Shown in pieces: positions 1-9,191 of a DNA stretch of 64,000 bases. Below the pieces are notes generated by a model. That model saw only the letters and a list, made by a program, of their open reading frames with translations, ran no database searches and was not told the DNA's origin. Both the position numbers and the translations under genes were made by a program. Numbering within the stretch: position 1 is the stretch's first letter; every line of letters starts with the position of its first letter. This DNA comes from an uncultured Myxococcales bacterium (GTDB taxonomy: Bacteria; Myxococcota_A; UBA9042; DTJE01), in the NCBI GenBank assembly GCA_903936705.1, contig CAIZWN010000017.1:1-64000 (forward strand), given 5' to 3'.

Positions 1-115
1 CCCCCCCCCTCGGCCCGGACCCCTTCACCAGATACTTACGCGTCCCTACTCGCGCTTCTCAACGATTCTTTGAGGTAACGAAATTTGACGGTGAGTCAGG
101 GACAAACAGCAACTG

Positions 116-562
116 TCACCGAAGGGCGCTGTCTATTTGTACGGTAACCGGACCGTCGTTGACCAACTCAACAGCCATCATCGACTGGAACTGCCCAAAA
201 ACACACGGGATGCCTGTGGCTTGAAAGCGGCGTTCCACGGTGGGCCAGAAAGCACGGGCCTCTTCGACTGGCATTGCCTCGGCCCATGAAGGGCGATTTC
301 CCTTTCGGCAGTCTCCATACAAGGTGAACTGGCTGATGACGCAAAGGCTGCCGCCAATTTCGCGGATGGACATGTTCATGCGTCCATCTGCGTCGTCGAA
401 AACCCGCAGGCGGGACACCTTGCCTGCAATCCAGCCGAGGTCATCAAGTGTGTCGCCAGATCGCAGACCCACAAATACCAGCAGGCCCCGATCCATCGCG
501 GCACACTCGACACCTCCAACGGTCACGCGCGCCCCAAGAACTCGCTGAACGACGCAGCGCAT
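116..562 (-). CDS. dtd: D-aminoacyl-tRNA deacylase
   Basis: The 148-residue product hydrolyses D-amino acids (and glycine from mischarged tRNA-Ala) off tRNA in the cytoplasm. It shows the two family signatures: an SQFT motif at residues 77-80, followed by the KGNRPSW stretch, and the GPVT motif at 137-140 that carries the Gly-cisPro chirality filter. The length is normal for DTD. I chose the ATG at 562 because the protein family begins MRxVVQRV and an AGAGGTG Shine-Dalgarno lies just upstream; the reading frame stays open for 67 more codons, but that stretch has no family character and overlaps the preceding gene. It is the last gene of a minus-strand run and starts 25 bp after the Cys-rich lipoprotein gene. 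Confidence 0.95.
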   Translation of the reverse strand: MRCVVQRVLGARVTVGGVECAAMDRGLLVFVGLRSGDTLDDLGWIAGKVSRLRVFDDADGRMNMSIREIGGSLCVISQFTLYGDCRKGNRPSWAEAMPVEEARAFWPTVERRFQATGIPCVFGQFQSMMAVELVNDGPVTVQIDSALR

Positions 563-587
563 CTGCGGCACCTCTTCAGTCCGGGAA

Positions 588-2969
588 TCACGGACAGGCA
601 AGCGGCAGGCATGCCTTGGCCTTTCCGGAAGCAGACGAGACAGCAGGCGATGACTTCTCGACGCAAGTCGAACCTGGCTCGGCGGCTGCACAATCGGTGT
701 CGGTCTTGCAGCTTGTCGCACAGCGGAAATCGCTGAGATAGACGACCGAGGAGACATCAACACAGCTCATTCCCAAGGCGCAGTCCTGGTCGGACCAGCA
801 TGACACGCAGGTCCAGGCCTGCCGGCACAGAGGCACCACAAGCTCATCGGACGCGGATATCCGCGGAACTACAACCCGCGGCGCGCACGTTGCGCCGAAG
901 CCGGCCAGAAGACCGCAGTCTTCATCCGTCGCGCACGTCATTGAACAGAAGCCGACGTCCTCCGAGGCAGTGCTCTCGCAATGGCCGCTGGCACATTCGC
1001 CCCCCCCAAGGGACGGGGAACAGAGATGACCCGGAGCCTTGGCTTCGCCAGGCTGAACACAAAAGTAGCCCACATCATCCAGTCCACCAGGAGCCCCGAA
1101 TCGTGCTGTCGGACGGCAGATCTCACGCGAGTCGGCACACGAGCGAACGTCGTCGCACGGTGCAAGGCTGCTGTCTCCGGGCACTGGGAAACACCAGGAA
1201 ACCCACAAATCATCGGCTACCAGAGCAGTCCCCATCGACGAGAACGGCAGGGCCTCGCAGGTCCAACGTACGGTTCTGGCACCCGAAGCTGACGAGTCCG
1301 GACAGTCATCCCGTGTTCGGCAGGGTCGCGAACAAATACCAGGAACCCCATTCTGGGCATCCTCGAACAGGCAACTGCGGGTGTCGCATGTCGCTCCGTA
1401 TGCCGCAACGCCGCAAGGCGAACCGATTCCGGCCGATCCCGAGGGCGGGTCCATGCACAGCAGGTCCACCCGCAACGGCACATTCTCAACCGGCACGAAA
1501 GGTGTGCATGTACCGAAAAGACAGTCGGACTGTGCGGTACAGGCGGCAGCAAGTCCGCCCACCGTGGTGCAAACCTGCACCTGCACCAGCATGTCGACAC
1601 GCCCATCGCCGCTGGTGTCCGTGGGAAATTCGCGAAGGCCGCACCGCTGACCGTCAGCACAATCGTCGGCGCCGTCGCACAACGCCCCGCAACGCCCGTC
1701 CAGACAGTACGCCTGGTTGGCGCACTGCACATCCGGAAGCCCGTCGCCCGAAATCATGTTGCAGTCCTCACCCTGGCCAGCGCCACCGACTGTCTTGAGA
1801 ACACACCTGCCAGGCGGGTCCCCTGGCAGCGCCACCTTCATCAACTTCGGGTCGTGACGACAGTAGAACGCCTGGTCGCGACAGTCCCGGTCGGCCCGGC
1901 AGGTACGCGGGGCGCACGCGGCCACAGCCGCACGTGGTTCGGCTATCTGCACACCTGCTTTGCACGACCAAGGGCTGCAATCCGCGTCAATGGTGCAGGT
2001 TCCTGTGCCGTTACTGCACCTGCTGGTAGCTTTATTGCAGATGGCTCCTTCAGTCACACATACGGAATCGGAACTGCAAGGCGCCGTGCAACCGTCGATA
2101 GAACAGTTCCACGTGCTGCATCCCTGCGCCAGCCCGGTCCGAACATCCCAGCCGCACTGGTCGGACAAGGCACCCGAGCCTGCAGGGGCGGCAAGGCAGC
2201 GAGCCTCCAGATTTCCCAGAACCTCGATATATCCGCAACTTTCCCCGGTCGGACAAGGCACATCCTCGTAGCACGGCGTAAATGACGACCGCGGAACGCA
2301 GCGACCCTTTGCGCCGCCGTCAGTCGTCGACGATTCTGAAAGAACACAAGCCCACGGCCCGGTGAACGGACCATCTGCTGCGCCCGCGCAGTCGCCAGGC
2401 TCGATGCCTTCGTCCTCTATTCCGTCGGCCAGAGGCACCCCCGTCCCGTTCTGGACTATGTCCAGCCTGGGCTTGCACCAGCGGGAACATGCGCCGGCCA
2501 CGCAAGGCCCCTCGCGACACTGATCATCCTGGCATGCCGGCCACGACGAGTCCGCGAAAAACGCCCGACAACTCTGGGTAGGCCCGCACGACCCTCCGTA
2601 AGGGATCTGGACGTATTCCAGGACACATTGCGAGCCGTCGAACGCGCAAACGGTCCCCTTCGGACACGTGCCGCAGGATCCTCCGCACCCGTCATCGCCA
2701 CATGCCAGGCGGTAGCAGTCTGAATGACATCCGGTATCCGGCTTGCCAGTCTGCGAATCGGTGTCAAAGTCCGACCCGGCGTAGTCCGACCCTGGAATGA
2801 ACCCATCAGGCAGATCCATGGGCCAAACCAAGCCATCCGACGAAACGTCTCCGTGATTCGAATAGGAAGGAAACAAGGAACCGCACCCTGCCAGGCACTG
2901 GATAGCAGCCACAAGCGGCAGCCACGTTCCACGCTGCAAGCGAACACCCCCGATCAACCTCGGAAACAC
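588..2969 (-). CDS. Cys-rich repeat lipoprotein
   Basis: This is a large secreted lipoprotein of unknown function. After a basic n-region and hydrophobic core comes a lipobox ending LAGC, with the lipidated Cys near residue 29. A short Asp/Ser-rich linker leads into about 700 residues of disulfide-type repeats with patterns such as CxxxxDCxxxxxC and repeated CRxDxDC motifs. Such proteins are common in deltaproteobacteria and are probably exposed on the outer membrane. The GTG at 2969 is preferred: it overlaps the TAG stop of the glycosyltransferase gene (TAGTG), suggesting translational coupling; an ATG at 3020 would add 17 residues and overlap that gene by 52 bp. It precedes dtd by 25 bp. 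Partners and ligand cannot be inferred. Confidence 0.85.
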   Translation of the reverse strand: MFPRLIGGVRLQRGTWLPLVAAIQCLAGCGSLFPSYSNHGDVSSDGLVWPMDLPDGFIPGSDYAGSDFDTDSQTGKPDTGCHSDCYRLACGDDGCGGSCGTCPKGTVCAFDGSQCVLEYVQIPYGGSCGPTQSCRAFFADSSWPACQDDQCREGPCVAGACSRWCKPRLDIVQNGTGVPLADGIEDEGIEPGDCAGAADGPFTGPWACVLSESSTTDGGAKGRCVPRSSFTPCYEDVPCPTGESCGYIEVLGNLEARCLAAPAGSGALSDQCGWDVRTGLAQGCSTWNCSIDGCTAPCSSDSVCVTEGAICNKATSRCSNGTGTCTIDADCSPWSCKAGVQIAEPRAAVAACAPRTCRADRDCRDQAFYCRHDPKLMKVALPGDPPGRCVLKTVGGAGQGEDCNMISGDGLPDVQCANQAYCLDGRCGALCDGADDCADGQRCGLREFPTDTSGDGRVDMLVQVQVCTTVGGLAAACTAQSDCLFGTCTPFVPVENVPLRVDLLCMDPPSGSAGIGSPCGVAAYGATCDTRSCLFEDAQNGVPGICSRPCRTRDDCPDSSASGARTVRWTCEALPFSSMGTALVADDLWVSWCFPVPGDSSLAPCDDVRSCADSREICRPTARFGAPGGLDDVGYFCVQPGEAKAPGHLCSPSLGGGECASGHCESTASEDVGFCSMTCATDEDCGLLAGFGATCAPRVVVPRISASDELVVPLCRQAWTCVSCWSDQDCALGMSCVDVSSVVYLSDFRCATSCKTDTDCAAAEPGSTCVEKSSPAVSSASGKAKACLPLACP

Positions 2970-4159
2970 TACCCGTTTCGACGCGCGCCAGCAACCGATG
3001 GGCCGTCCCGGCGCACCCAAGCTTCCCAGCGATCTCCCACGACCTCCCAGGAAAGCTTCGCGGCCGCGGACATTGCCTCGCGTGACAGGCGCTGCCTCAA
3101 ATCGGAATCGTCAAGCACCGCACGAATCGCCCTGCGAAGATCCCTGGTGCCACCCGGAATCGCCAACAGCCCACCGCCATGCTCGCGTACGACATCCCCA
3201 GCCCCGCCCGCCGACGTTGCCACCACCGGCAGGCCGCATGACCAGGCCTCAGTGATCACGCGCGGCATGCCCTCGACGCGACCAAGCCTTCCGGCGCGTG
3301 ACGGCACTACCAGGACGTCCGCAACTGACATCTCACTCCGAGCCTCTTCGTGAGCCAGTTCCCCCTTGAAGGTGGCGCTGACGCCAAGATCGGACGCCAG
3401 GCTGCGCAAGACCGGCCCTTCCGGCCCATCTCCAACCACAGTGAGTCGTGTATCAGGCTGCCCTGCCAGGGCGCGCAAAAGCACGTCCACACCCTTCATC
3501 GCCACCAAACGCCCGACAAACAGGACCCGCTTGATCGGGGCCTTCGCCGACGAATGCCCTGTCGCCGGACGCAGATCAACCCCCAGCGGAATCGTCACCA
3601 GCCTTGCATCCGGACCGCCAACCGCTCGAACCTCGGCCTCAACCGTCTTGGACACGCACGCCACCGAGACGGCAGAAGCCGTAACCGCACGCACCGCGAG
3701 GGACAACGGCAGAAAGCGCGCAGCTACTGGGGGCCCTGAATGAGCGACCACCAGCAGCGGCCGCCCCGACAACCGCGATACAGCGGCTCCAACGGCACCC
3801 ATGGGCAGCAGCCAGTGAGCCACAACACCATCGCACATGAATGACATTGCAGCAGCCTCGGCCGCGAACGCGGTCAGGAAGGACGGCAACCCCAACAAGG
3901 CGGCAGGGTGCCGGGCCAGGTTGGATTCCAGACCCGACCCATGGAACGCGCTGGATTGTGCAGGCAGAACACGCGGAAGCCAGGCAACCTGGAACGGATC
4001 GGCCGGGTCGATTGGCGGTTTCTCGCCTAAAGGACGCGGCACGGCAACGACCAGGTCGATCCCACGGTGCGCAAGCACCCGACACCATTCACGAACGAAA
4101 CCCCCACGTCCATCTCCATGCCAAAGCGGCCACGAACTGCTGAGGACAAGCAGGCGCAT
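2969..4159 (-). CDS. GT4-family glycosyltransferase
   Basis: The product (396 residues) is a retaining GT-B glycosyltransferase of the Glycos_transf_4/Glycos_transf_1 type. The N-terminal acceptor domain begins MRLLVLSSSWPLWHGDGRGG, with the glycine-rich strand-loop seen in this family. The C-terminal nucleotide-sugar domain contains VLFVGRLVAMKGVDVLL and the ExxxxxxxE-type block EGMPRVITEAWSCGLPVVAT. The start at 4159 is set by a strong GGGAGGAGCG site and by loss of homology upstream, although the frame is open for another 153 codons. It lies 26 bp after the GT2 gene and ends in a TAGTG overlap with the lipoprotein gene, so the two transferases probably act in one surface glycan or glycolipid pathway. 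Donor and acceptor are unknown. Confidence 0.9.
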   Translation of the reverse strand: MRLLVLSSSWPLWHGDGRGGFVREWCRVLAHRGIDLVVAVPRPLGEKPPIDPADPFQVAWLPRVLPAQSSAFHGSGLESNLARHPAALLGLPSFLTAFAAEAAAMSFMCDGVVAHWLLPMGAVGAAVSRLSGRPLLVVAHSGPPVAARFLPLSLAVRAVTASAVSVACVSKTVEAEVRAVGGPDARLVTIPLGVDLRPATGHSSAKAPIKRVLFVGRLVAMKGVDVLLRALAGQPDTRLTVVGDGPEGPVLRSLASDLGVSATFKGELAHEEARSEMSVADVLVVPSRAGRLGRVEGMPRVITEAWSCGLPVVATSAGGAGDVVREHGGGLLAIPGGTRDLRRAIRAVLDDSDLRQRLSREAMSAAAKLSWEVVGDRWEAWVRRDGPSVAGARRNG

Positions 4160-4185
4160 CGCTCCTCCCGAACGCAAGCTCCAAT

Positions 4186-4950
4186 CTAGACCCCTGCGCG
4201 GGCGCGCTGCAGCCGCACAGCTTCCCTGGCGCGCCGCAAACCACCACACCGTGAGATCATCCTGACAAGGATGCCTCGCACGAGGATCCAGGGATAGACC
4301 AGCACTGCGACGATCGGCCGGATACCGGATCGTTCGCCCCGATACACAGGCGCCACTACAACCTGGGCAACCGGACAGCCCGCCCCTGCCAGGGCCGCAA
4401 GAAGGTCGTTCGGAAACCCGTACCGCGGATACAGCCAGCGCACCGGGATGCCTGGCAACACGTCCAGGCGCAGGGCCGTGTAGCCACACTGCGAATCCAT
4501 GAGGGTCGGGAGTCCGGTTACAACCCTGGTCAGAAATGTGAGGCAGCAGTTTCCTATGTAGCGGACCACAGGCATTCGGTTTCGGCACTCGGGGTGGGAC
4601 AGACGATCCCCTTTGCAATACACAGCCTGGCCGGACAGCACGGGCTCCAGCAGCGCCGGCAGGTCGGCCGGGTCCATCTGGTTATCGGCGGCCATCACGG
4701 CAGCCACATCCGCCCCCCTACGTGCCGCCTCGGCATATCCACTGATGATGGCCGCGCCGACACCTCGATTGCGGGAATGACGAATCACTATAGTGCGACC
4801 GTCGTCGGCTGGCATGGTCTCGGGACAGGAACCGTCATCCACCACGATGCAACCATCAACGAATGCCGGCACCGAGGCCAACACCGCTTCAAGCAGGTCC
4901 CCGGAGTTGTACGAGGGAATCACAACGAAGATACGCTGGCCATGCAGCAT
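4186..4950 (-). CDS. GT2-family (DPM1-like) glycosyltransferase
   Basis: This 254-residue GT-A enzyme resembles dolichyl/polyprenyl-phosphate mannosyl- or glucosyltransferases. It has IPSYNSGDLL near residues 11-20, VVDDGS at 37-42, and a metal-binding region that reads DNQMDP at 89-94 where homologues usually have DADxQ(H/M)DP. The SQCGYTAL block around residue 150 is typical. A hydrophobic stretch near residues 220-240 probably associates with the inner membrane. It likely loads a sugar on a lipid carrier for the adjacent GT4 enzyme or for an outer-membrane product; that is inference from position. It starts 6 bp after the outer-membrane protein gene. The altered metal-site sequence is odd but need not abolish activity, because Asp residues remain. 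Confidence 0.88.
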   Translation of the reverse strand: MLHGQRIFVVIPSYNSGDLLEAVLASVPAFVDGCIVVDDGSCPETMPADDGRTIVIRHSRNRGVGAAIISGYAEAARRGADVAAVMAADNQMDPADLPALLEPVLSGQAVYCKGDRLSHPECRNRMPVVRYIGNCCLTFLTRVVTGLPTLMDSQCGYTALRLDVLPGIPVRWLYPRYGFPNDLLAALAGAGCPVAQVVVAPVYRGERSGIRPIVAVLVYPWILVRGILVRMISRCGGLRRAREAVRLQRARAGV

Positions 4951-4956
4951 TAGCGG

Positions 4957-5673
4957 TCAGAACTCGAACGCCAGTCCGGCGAGGACATTGTCGTTCGAGA
5001 GAATGATGGACTTCCCGCTTCCGAAGTCGTTGATCCAACTCCAGGTATACTCGAAGAACAGGTAGGTGTTGTTCACGCCAAGTTCGGCGTCGAAGGTCTG
5101 GGCCATCATGGGAGCCATGAAGTCCAGCAGCAGCATCAATCCGAGAGAAGCATGGCCGCCGAAGGTGGCACCGCGGCCAGTCAAGCCGTCACTGGACTTG
5201 GAGATCTTGCCCTGGCCGTTCGTGGTCCACCAGACATAGCAATCGATGCCTGCCTTGAAGGTCGGCACCAGTGGAATCTTGAACCGCTGAGCCAGATAGT
5301 CGAATCGATAGATCAGCGAAGCGCTCAAGGGAACCGTGTTGAATTTCGACTTGTCAGTCGATTTCGTCCCGTCACGCAGAAGACCGTTGCCCTTAGCCAG
5401 GGAATATCCGATGGCGCCGCCCACGGCCAGGGTTCCAACCTTCTTGAGTATCTCGTAGTCGAACTCGATCTGGGTCATCAGATTGTAGCCACTGCCGAAT
5501 ACGCTCTGCCAGGGCCTCTTGCTGGAAAATTCCTTGTCAACGCCCGGACGGAATGGGCCGAACTTGATTTCGACCATGAAATTCCTGGGGGATTCGGCCC
5601 TGGCAAGACCCGAGGTACCAACGATTACCAGCGCGGCAAGAAGGGCCGCTGGCACCGGGATTGACGTCCGCAT
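4957..5673 (-). CDS. Putative outer-membrane beta-barrel protein
   Basis: The protein has 238 residues with a clear signal peptide (about 26 residues ending ALARAES-like, LARA/ES). The mature part alternates polar and aromatic residues and ends in LAGLAFEF, a terminal aromatic suited to BAM recognition. Passages such as FEYTWSWIN and TQIEFDYEI look like beta strands. It is therefore likely a small barrel of the OmpA/OmpW size class, but I do not recognise the family. The ATG at 5673 overlaps the upstream TGA by one base (TGATG) and has an AAGGAGGCG ribosome site; longer in-frame starts have none. It sits between the CFI-box surface protein and two glycosyltransferases, hinting at a common envelope role. 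Confidence 0.75.
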   Translation of the reverse strand: MRTSIPVPAALLAALVIVGTSGLARAESPRNFMVEIKFGPFRPGVDKEFSSKRPWQSVFGSGYNLMTQIEFDYEILKKVGTLAVGGAIGYSLAKGNGLLRDGTKSTDKSKFNTVPLSASLIYRFDYLAQRFKIPLVPTFKAGIDCYVWWTTNGQGKISKSSDGLTGRGATFGGHASLGLMLLLDFMAPMMAQTFDAELGVNNTYLFFEYTWSWINDFGSGKSIILSNDNVLAGLAFEF

Positions 5674-6905
5674 CACTGGCGCCTCCTTCTGCGGACCACA
5701 ACCAGTACCGCGAACGCCACCATCGACGCCATCATCAGCAGACCTGCCGCGGGAACAACGAAGCCCCACCCTGCTGGCAGCCTGACAACGAGTCCCGCCA
5801 AGGCCACCACCGGCCACAAAAGCCCACGGGTCAGCGACCGCCACGTCTCACTTTCAGCGATGAAGTCGGCAAGCGGCGGACTGAGGGCGTAATAGGCGGC
5901 GACAAACGCCCGCCCCGGGCCTGACTTCAACAGGAACCGGTCGCGAAAGGCGCGCAGGGTCCAGACCTCGTCAGCCATGTAGGAACCGTAGGCCGCGGTG
6001 GCAATAAAGCAGAACCCACCCTTTTCGTGACCCGGTTCGGCACCCTGTCGGTAGCTCTCCAGGAAGTCCAGGACCGGCACGGGCATCGCACTGGAAACCT
6101 CGGAAATCGGCCCCGCATTGCCGTTTTCATCGATTGCCGCCACCGCAAACCAGTACTCGACCTCGTTCTCCAAACCAATGATTTGTTTGGACATCCCTGT
6201 CACGTCACTGGAGGCTGTGGCGATCGACAGGCTGGCCTGGTCGAACTTCTGCAGGGCGTGATAGACGCGGTACTTGATACCGGTCTCGCCACTGTTGGCT
6301 GAATCGCTCCAGTTGACGGTGATATTCTGGTCACCTTCCTGGGCCTCCCCAAGTACTGGCGCCCCCGGGGCATCAAGGTCCACCACGAAGGGAACCGAAT
6401 GGGACGAGAAATTTCCCAGCACCGTCTTGGTGATGATGTACAGGGTGGTCGTCTTGGAAGTGCCGGCGTTGCACATGACACCGACAAGGTCGTCGAACTG
6501 GATGTTGAACGACAGATTGCTGTAACCCGACGAAAAATCGGTCTCTGGGACCACCATGGTCTCCAAGCAACCGCTGCCAGACTCGGTGAATTCGGTCACG
6601 GAACAGGAGCCGTCAGGCTTGCTCATCTTGGCAGCCCAGCTTCCGCCAGTCAGGGGCGCCGTCGTCAACGACCACTTGAAAACCAGGGCTTTCGCCTGAT
6701 ATGCGTTGCAGTCCTCGATGTTGATGACGTGGCGGCTTTCAAGGACAAGCCTGTTCATCCTGTCATTCAACGTGCAGTTTGCGATGCTGCAGGACATGCC
6801 ATCAAACTTGAAGTTGACGATCACAGCCCGCCCCGAACCGGGGACCAGCATCAATCCGACCGCGACCGCAAACGCAAGGAACCGGAGTTTGGTTTCCGTC
6901 TTCAT
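5673..6905 (-). CDS. Fibronectin III / CFI-box-CTERM surface protein
   Basis: The 410-residue exported protein has a signal peptide (about 27 residues), a Cys-containing N-terminal domain, a fibronectin type III-like domain at about 180-280 (APGAPVLGEA... with NITVNWSDS), and a C-terminal CFI-box: CFIATAAYGS from residue 299, followed by WTLRAFRDRFLL and a hydrophobic helix. The end is a transmembrane helix (about 381-404) and RRRRRQ, the layout of a C-terminal sorting and anchoring signal. In the family the CFI-box tail is thought to direct processing or retention in the envelope. The ATG at 6905 was preferred over a GTG at 6941 because it directly precedes the signal peptide and has AGGGGCACC upstream. 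It heads the envelope operon. Confidence 0.85.
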   Translation of the reverse strand: MKTETKLRFLAFAVAVGLMLVPGSGRAVIVNFKFDGMSCSIANCTLNDRMNRLVLESRHVINIEDCNAYQAKALVFKWSLTTAPLTGGSWAAKMSKPDGSCSVTEFTESGSGCLETMVVPETDFSSGYSNLSFNIQFDDLVGVMCNAGTSKTTTLYIITKTVLGNFSSHSVPFVVDLDAPGAPVLGEAQEGDQNITVNWSDSANSGETGIKYRVYHALQKFDQASLSIATASSDVTGMSKQIIGLENEVEYWFAVAAIDENGNAGPISEVSSAMPVPVLDFLESYRQGAEPGHEKGGFCFIATAAYGSYMADEVWTLRAFRDRFLLKSGPGRAFVAAYYALSPPLADFIAESETWRSLTRGLLWPVVALAGLVVRLPAGWGFVVPAAGLLMMASMVAFAVLVVVRRRRRQ

Positions 6906-7074
6906 GGTGCCCCTACCAAGCAACTCCCGTGCCACCCGCACAACAGCAATAAACGATGCGTTCCCGAAGCCGGCGCCATCACACGAGGCGCCAGTTGTGC
7001 CATTTTGTCATCGCATCGGCAGAATCGACGGCCTGTCTGACACGGCGTCCAAACAACGCCACGACAACGACCTC

Positions 7075-8127
7075 CTATTCCACCCCGACAGGATTCTCGA
7101 CCACGGATGGCACGACCCCCATCAGGAATTCCGCAATATGAATTGCATTCAGGGCAGCCCCCTTGCGGATGTTGTCTGACGACAGCCAAAGGTTCAGCCC
7201 ATTCGCAACAGTCCGGTCGGGTCGGATCCGGCCAACAAGCACCTCGTCAAGGCCCGTCGCGTCCAGCGGCATCGGGTACTCGAGGTTTGCGGGGTCGTCC
7301 ACCACTCGGACCCCGGCAGCACGACCAAGGACCTCACGAGCCCCGTCTGCCGTCACCTCGCTGTCGAACTCGACGTTGATGGACTCGGAATGGCCGTTCA
7401 GGACTGGCACTCGCACCGCCGTCGCCGTGATGCGCAGTTCCGGCAGTCCCAGGATCTTCCGGGTTTCGTTGACGATCTTGGTTTCCTCGGTGGTGTAGCC
7501 CTCGTCCTCGGGACGAAAGACCTCGACCTGAGGCACAACATTGAAGGCTATCTGGTGAGGAAATGCCTGGATTTCCAGCGGCCGGCGATTCAGCATGGCC
7601 ACGCACTGGCCCACCAGTTCGTCCCCGCCCTTCCGGCCGGCGCCACTGACCGCCTGGTAGGTCGATACTATGACGCGCTTCAGGCCGAAAGCGCGGTGCA
7701 AAGGCGCCAGCACCAGGGCCAGCGGGATGCTGCTGCAGTTGGGGCTGCTGATGATGCCCTTGTGCGTTCTCGCCATGTCGCCGTTAACCTCGGGCACGAC
7801 CAGTGGAACGTCCGGATCCATCCGATAGGCGCTGGATTTGTCGATTACAACCGCCCCGGCGGCAACGGCTTTGGGGGCAAACTCGCGACTGACAGTTGCC
7901 CCGGGGGCCGACAAGACAACCTGGATACCCGCGAAATCAGCCTGTGCCAGGTTCTCTACCGTTACGGGTATGCCCCGAAAGTTGACGGTGGTGCCGGCGG
8001 TCCTGCCCGAAGCGAACAGGCGCAGACGCCCAACCGGGAATCCACGCGCTTCCAAAAGCTCGATCGCCTCCCGGCCTACCATGCCGGTTGCGCCAACCAC
8101 AGCAACATCAACCGTGCGCGACATCAT
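7075..8127 (-). CDS. asd: Aspartate-semialdehyde dehydrogenase
   Basis: The enzyme makes aspartate semialdehyde from aspartyl phosphate with NADPH, at the branch to lysine/diaminopimelate, threonine and methionine. The 350-residue protein has the nucleotide loop GATGMVG at 12-18, the catalytic Cys131 in SSPNCSS, and the acid-base His in VLNGHSESINVEF near residue 246. Length and motif order match the bacterial enzyme. Two ATGs (8127, 8124) follow GCAGGAGG; the second has the better spacing. A perfect 15-bp tandem duplication lies in the leader immediately upstream. A 169-bp gap separates it from the next minus-strand gene, so it may be a separate transcript. Confidence 0.96.
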   Translation of the reverse strand: MMSRTVDVAVVGATGMVGREAIELLEARGFPVGRLRLFASGRTAGTTVNFRGIPVTVENLAQADFAGIQVVLSAPGATVSREFAPKAVAAGAVVIDKSSAYRMDPDVPLVVPEVNGDMARTHKGIISSPNCSSIPLALVLAPLHRAFGLKRVIVSTYQAVSGAGRKGGDELVGQCVAMLNRRPLEIQAFPHQIAFNVVPQVEVFRPEDEGYTTEETKIVNETRKILGLPELRITATAVRVPVLNGHSESINVEFDSEVTADGAREVLGRAAGVRVVDDPANLEYPMPLDATGLDEVLVGRIRPDRTVANGLNLWLSSDNIRKGAALNAIHIAEFLMGVVPSVVENPVGVE

Positions 8128-8134
8128 GATCCTC

Positions 8135-8164
8135 CTGCGTCCCGACCAACTGCGTCCCGACCAA
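8135..8164. repeat. Perfect 15-bp tandem duplication in the asd leader
   Basis: CTGCGTCCCGACCAA occurs twice head to tail (8135-8149 and 8150-8164), directly upstream of the asd ribosome site on the minus strand. It may be a recent slippage duplication; a regulatory role is possible but unproven. Confidence 0.8.
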
Positions 8165-8476
8165 ACCAGCGTCCGTTACTACGACACGTTCAGCCACGGC
8201 ACCATCCCGGGCGCGGATCATACACCCAGAACCATGCAGCGGCGTAGCCAGGAACCATCATGGCGTTGGCTGGTGCGCGATAAGGAAGCGCAACATGCGA
8301 TGGCACTTCAGCGACTGATGAGTCCTCTTCCCAAAAGCAGAAGGAAGGGTTCTACGCGAGGCAGGGAGATCCGCGGCCGTCGAATCGCGTGCTTCATCGC
8401 GCTGGCAAGGATACCACCGCAGATTCGGGCACGGGATCAAGCAGCTGAAGACATGTGGCTATGGCGCCATGACAGG
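8165..8476. other. Intergenic region without a recognisable gene
   Basis: This roughly 310-bp stretch between asd and the histone-like gene contains only short open frames with no family character and no ribosome site. It must hold the asd promoter (minus strand) and the 3' end of the histone-like transcript. I saw no convincing hairpin with a T-run and no consensus -35/-10 pair. Confidence 0.5.
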
Positions 8477-8920
8477 TCACTTCTTCTTGGCAGGGGCCTT
8501 CACCGGAGCTGCCTTCGCGGGGACAGGCTTCTTGGCCGGAGCCGCCTTCGCCGGCGCAACCTTCTTCACGACGGCCTTTGCCGGAACAGCCTTCTTCGCG
8601 GGGGCCTTCGCGGGCGCAGCCTTCTTCGCGGGGGCCTTCGCGGGCACAGCCTTCTTCGCAGGGGCCTTCGCCGGCGCAGCCTTCTTCGCGGGGGCCTTCG
8701 CGGGTACGACCTTCTTCGCAGGGGCCTTTGCCGGAACGGCCTTCTTGGCCGGGGCCGCCTTCGCCGCAACAGCCTTCTTGACCGGCGCCTTCACCGGCGC
8801 CGCCTTGACAGGAGCCGCCTTCTTGGCCGGCGCCACAACCGGAGCCGCCTTGACCGTCTTCACTGGTGCTGCGGCTGCCTTCTTCGGGGCTGCCTTCTGG
8901 ATGATCTTCTTGACTGCCAT
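8477..8920 (-). CDS. Lys/Ala/Pro-rich histone H1-like protein
   Basis: The 147-residue protein starts MAVKKIIQKAAPKK and then consists almost entirely of Lys-, Ala-, Pro- and Val-rich repeats built on APAKKA(A/V)PAKAP, ending in KKK. This composition is like eukaryotic histone H1 tails and bacterial relatives such as AlgP or HctB, which bind DNA or condense the nucleoid. There is no globular domain. A strong GGAGGG ribosome site fixes the start at 8920. The antisense strand gives a long hydrophobic FAGA repeat frame that is only a shadow. The repetitive DNA should vary in length between strains. Function as a nucleoid or polyanion binder is inference from composition. Confidence 0.8.
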   Translation of the reverse strand: MAVKKIIQKAAPKKAAAAPVKTVKAAPVVAPAKKAAPVKAAPVKAPVKKAVAAKAAPAKKAVPAKAPAKKVVPAKAPAKKAAPAKAPAKKAVPAKAPAKKAAPAKAPAKKAVPAKAVVKKVAPAKAAPAKKPVPAKAAPVKAPAKKK

Positions 8921-9191
8921 TCTACCCTCCAAATAGTGAAGTTCCAGAACAGTGAAAAAGTAGATCCGGTTCGACTGGAAGTCAAAGAAACTGCAGATTG
9001 ATTTGAACAAATCGATAAAGATCAATCGACAGCCGACAACGCTTTTACCCCCCCAAATACCCCCCCCACAACCTAGGATTCCTCGCACGGATACATGCGC
9101 TGACGGCATTCTCCTGTTGTTACAGATGCTTCTGCGCCAACCAAGCCGGGGGGGTATTTGCACCAGGAGGCAAGTACCAATGCCGGATCTG

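Noticed and set aside
8469-8936. Hydrophobic FAGA-repeat protein on the plus strand
   Set aside because: It is the antisense of the histone-like repeat gene, which has a strong ribosome site and plausible composition.
9048-9070. C-tracts (also at 1, 13916 and 33303) as phase-variation switches
   Set aside because: They are outside coding regions and not placed in promoter spacers; long C or G runs are common in this DNA.
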